Assembly (NCBI RefSeq): GCF_010015445.1
Contig: NC_053119.1
Location: forward strand, 26,983,383 to 27,047,382
DNA length: 64,000 nucleotides
From: Perca fluviatilis
Lineage: Eukaryota > Chordata > Actinopteri > Perciformes > Percidae
Direction of reading: 5' to 3'
The position numbers and the translations under genes were made by a program. Under the pieces are notes generated by a model. That model was given only the letters and a program-made list of their open reading frames with translations, was not told the DNA's origin and did not search any database. Of this stretch, positions 61,070 to 64,000 are shown piece after piece (the first letter of the stretch is position 1; each line of letters starts with the position of its first letter).

Positions 61070-62329
61070 ATGTATGAACATAAAGACCCACCACAGAGGC
61101 AGCAGTCGAAAGGGCTCGAAGGAGGAACAACTGCCCAAACCAGTACCAGAAGGAGGTCCGGATCAGACATGATGGGGGCTACAATGGGACCGGTTTTACA
61201 CTGGCTCCAAAATGTGGCAGCTGTTACTCTCCTCAAAGCCCGGCGGACTTTATTTCAGGCTGCCATCCTGTTTTGTGTCCTGGTTCTGCTACTTTGGGTG
61301 TCCATCTTTCTCTACGGAAGCTTCTATTACTCCTACATGCCCAGTGTGAGCTTCTCCACCCCTGTGCACTTCTACTACACCTCTGATTGTGATTCCTCAG
61401 AGTCAGCACTTTGTTCATTCCCCACGGCCAACATCTCTTTCATGAAGAATGAGAGGGACCTTGTGATGGCTTACGGTCAGCCTTATCGAGTGTCTTTGGA
61501 GTTAGAGATGCCAGAGTCTCCAGTGAATGAACGCTTGGGTATGTTTATGGTCAAGATGTCTTGTTACACCAAGGGTGGAAAGACAGTCTCGTCAGTGGGC
61601 CGATCTACCATGCTGCATTACCGCTCCAGCCTTCTGCAGAGCCTGAGTACTTTACTGTTCTCTCCTTTCTTTCTGACCGGGATGGCTGAGCAGAAGCAAC
61701 TCATAGAAGTGGAGCTCTTCTCGGACTACAAGACAAATGCTTATCAACCCTCTGTCGGTGCAGTCATTGAGATCCAGACCAAACGAGTGCAGATCTACTC
61801 ATCTCAACTCCGAATCCATGCTTTCTTCACTGGCATACGATATGTTCTGTACAACTTCCCCCTGACATCTGCGGTGATCGGCGTAGCCACCAACTTTGCT
61901 TTCCTCTGTGTCATTGTGCTGTTCAGCTACCTGCAGTTCATATGGGGCGGGATCTGGCCTCCAGATCAAGTACGAGTCAGGGTTATGATGGGAGACAACA
62001 CCCGTATCCAGCAGAGGAGAGAGGAGGCTCGGAAGCGCATGGAGAAGGAAAACTCTCAGAAGGAACTGGGTGCTCCTCAAGTGATAGGATCTGTGAACGA
62101 TGCATCTGATTTCCAGGAAGATGACACAGCAGTAGCAGAGCCGTCGCCAAAGAAGCCCTCAGAAATGCTGAATGCACCTGGGGCTGATGTGCCAGATGCA
62201 AAGGAGGAAGGGTCTCGTGACTCCTCTCATGAGGAGAAAGACGGCTCAGATGCGTTGGATGGCTGCCAGCTGCCTCACCAGGGGGAGACGTTACTCCGGC
62301 AGAGACCTGGGCCGTGGATGAGCCTGTGA
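61070..62329 (+). CDS. bscl2: Seipin (BSCL2-like), intronless coding sequence
   Basis: One ORF encodes a complete seipin: 419 aa from ATG 61070, or 371-371+15 aa forms from the internal ATGs at 61169/61172/61184 that align with the human short isoform start. Seipin is an ER membrane protein that forms ring oligomers at ER-lipid droplet contacts and controls droplet biogenesis. Features: TM1 at about residues 62-83 ([20 protein letters not shown]), the luminal domain with [20 protein letters not shown], the N-glycosylation site NIS at about 121 (position of human N88), [19 protein letters not shown] and TM2 at about 266-291 ([20 protein letters not shown]). The acidic cytosolic tail ends LLRQRP, as in human. 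Human BSCL2 is multi-exonic, so this uninterrupted copy looks like a functional retrogene. The reading frame also stays open 45 nt upstream of the ATG. Confidence 0.92.
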   Translation: MYEHKDPPQRQQSKGLEGGTTAQTSTRRRSGSDMMGATMGPVLHWLQNVAAVTLLKARRTLFQAAILFCVLVLLLWVSIFLYGSFYYSYMPSVSFSTPVHFYYTSDCDSSESALCSFPTANISFMKNERDLVMAYGQPYRVSLELEMPESPVNERLGMFMVKMSCYTKGGKTVSSVGRSTMLHYRSSLLQSLSTLLFSPFFLTGMAEQKQLIEVELFSDYKTNAYQPSVGAVIEIQTKRVQIYSSQLRIHAFFTGIRYVLYNFPLTSAVIGVATNFAFLCVIVLFSYLQFIWGGIWPPDQVRVRVMMGDNTRIQQRREEARKRMEKENSQKELGAPQVIGSVNDASDFQEDDTAVAEPSPKKPSEMLNAPGADVPDAKEEGSRDSSHEEKDGSDALDGCQLPHQGETLLRQRPGPWMSL

Positions 62330-64000
62330 ACCACGCCACTGCACACATTTAAAGCACCGCTAAGTTGAATATAATGAAGCAGAAATTGTTTTGAGCCTAG
62401 CAAACCCCCTGCTTGAGTCAGCCTACTGCAGATGCATGCTAATATTATACCTGTGTTGTTTTAGCTAACAAACTGCTGCTTTATTGTCTTGTGTTAAAAA
62501 AAACTATTTACCTCGTTGTAACTTTGACCTCTTCTCATATCTTTCTGCTTATTGTCTACAGTCTTGTGTTTTGCTATCTTGGTTTTGATGATTCCCATAG
62601 CAGGTGGCACTTGATTTCAGCTCTGGCTTTTCCAACAGTATTGCCTAGGGGAATTTAACATTACCATATGTTTTTACCACTGTTAAGGAAAAACTCAGGA
62701 GCAGCACAACTCATTTCACATATGCGAAGAAGGTTCGGGAGACCTCGATGAATTATACAGAAGCACTTAACGAACACTCGATTGAATCTGTAGATAGCCA
62801 AACAGTTATACACGAAGAGGTTTGGGTGTTAGAGACTGGCCGAATGTTCTCGTCCCCTGACCTGTGACCTATGAATGGCCTGATGTTATCATGTAAGCTT
62901 TCCCTTATTAGTCTCATCATACCACAATATGGTGTTTCTGAAAATTCCACCACAAACACACCCTTTTTTTAAAAGTCAATTGAACCTTCCTATTTTTTTA
63001 CTGCTTCGAATCCCTGTAAGGTGGCATTTTTTTCCTCCCAACACGGCCAGCTTACAAATGCTGGATGCACAAATCCTGACCATAGGCCTTCTTCACAGCA
63101 GACCTTTTGACTTGTCATAGTAGGAAAAGCACAGGTGTTACTAATAATTAATAACACGATGGCTCCGTTCTATTCAAGTGTCCCAGTGAGAGTGACCGGA
63201 AGCCAGCATGCACAATACCAGGAAGCTGAAATTAAAGCAGCTAAATGGAATTCAGCTATCATTAATTACATTATTTACACTTGTGCGTTTCCTACTGTGG
63301 AAAGTCAATTTGTCTGCTGTGAAAAAGGCCTGTCCTCCCATGATAACTCTCTTGATAACCAGTTCAAACATCAGTAGACGTGATTCTGTTTTTGAATGTA
63401 GCCACATAATTGAAACCAAATTTAAATGTGTTCTTTTGGATTTCCTAGAATGTTTCACACCCTTTTAGAGGATTTGCACAAACATGCCTCGTGATTCATT
63501 TTTTTAACAGAGGCTCTCTCATAGCAATTCGATTTGGAAAATGTGCCCAAAAGAGTGTCTTTGTTTTTAATAACGTCTTAGAAAACATGTGCTGTGGGTG
63601 CAGCCCGAGGGACATAAGGAATATGTTGTATTTATTAATTTTCATATTGCAAATAGTTAACGTTCTGTCCCAGTTTAATGGGTGTTCATACAGCCGTGGC
63701 ATATTTAGTTAAGGCTTCAGTGCTTTTACAAAGTTGGCGTTCATTCCATCAATATCATCATTCCTTTACTCAGTATATGTTACAGTGCAGTTTAAACATT
63801 GCAATTTAATGTAGAAAATATTTCATTGATTGTGTTTTCATAACAACATAATGTCTATTGGGGAACATGTCTGTTGCTTCAACACGTTTGTATTTAATAA
63901 TAAGAAACCGTATTAAAAGGATAACTGAATGTACTGTTTTGAAATACTGGTTGTTAGAGCTAATGGGTGATGCAGGAATTGTTGAATATAGCTTAGCCTT
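62330..64000. other. Seipin 3' UTR and downstream sequence
   Basis: AT-rich sequence with short ORFs (62753-62959, 63135-63377, 63208-63468, 63491-63712) that show no known motif, low complexity or repeat signature. A long 3' UTR is likely. ATTAAA occurs near 63231 and again near 63911, but neither is convincing as the poly(A) signal. Confidence 0.5.

Overview
This is vertebrate nuclear DNA, almost certainly from a ray-finned (percomorph-like) teleost. Genes are split into short exons with GT-AG (occasionally GC-AG) introns. Intergenic and intronic DNA is full of small DNA transposons, SINE and LINE remnants and (CA)n or (TA)n tracts. Two finTRIM-type immune genes and fish-typical MITEs are present. 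There are no operons, CRISPR arrays or other prokaryotic signatures.

Eleven protein genes are supported. Left to right: the last two exons of hdhd5 (+); rab19 (-); ccdc34 (-); slc15a5 (+); two tandem finTRIM-like E3 ligases (-, -); mthfs (+, uninterrupted ORF); tmem17 (+); agbl2 (-, 21 coding exons); fnbp4 (-, 17 coding exons); and a seipin (bscl2-like) gene (+, uninterrupted ORF). I reconstructed exon chains by hand from splice sites, reading-frame continuity and recognised family motifs. Every complete chain sums to a whole number of codons. The adjacent same-strand fnbp4-agbl2 pair matches the human FNBP4-AGBL2 neighbourhood.

Functional themes: three genes are linked to cilia or axonemes (tmem17 transition zone, agbl2 tubulin detyrosination/deglutamylation family, ccdc34 sperm flagellum). 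Two act in lipid or membrane biology (seipin, rab19), one in folate metabolism (mthfs), one is an SLC15 transporter, and two are antiviral-type TRIM proteins. I infer no single pathway.

The most unusual points are: (1) a complete seipin ORF without introns, head-to-head with fnbp4 across about 0.8 kb, which looks like a retrogene using a bidirectional promoter; (2) an intronless intact mthfs; (3) a 41-bp tandem duplication that copies the fnbp4 exon 3 5' splice site, next to a 637-bp tandem duplication; (4) an agbl2 intron that is almost entirely a (TG)n tract; (5) several TTAA-flanked MITE families, one copy of which carries a nested, internally deleted piggyBac; (6) a SINE with an 11-bp target duplication split by a foldback element; (7) a foldback element with 30-bp perfect inverted ends that contains another MITE; and (8) three GC-AG introns.
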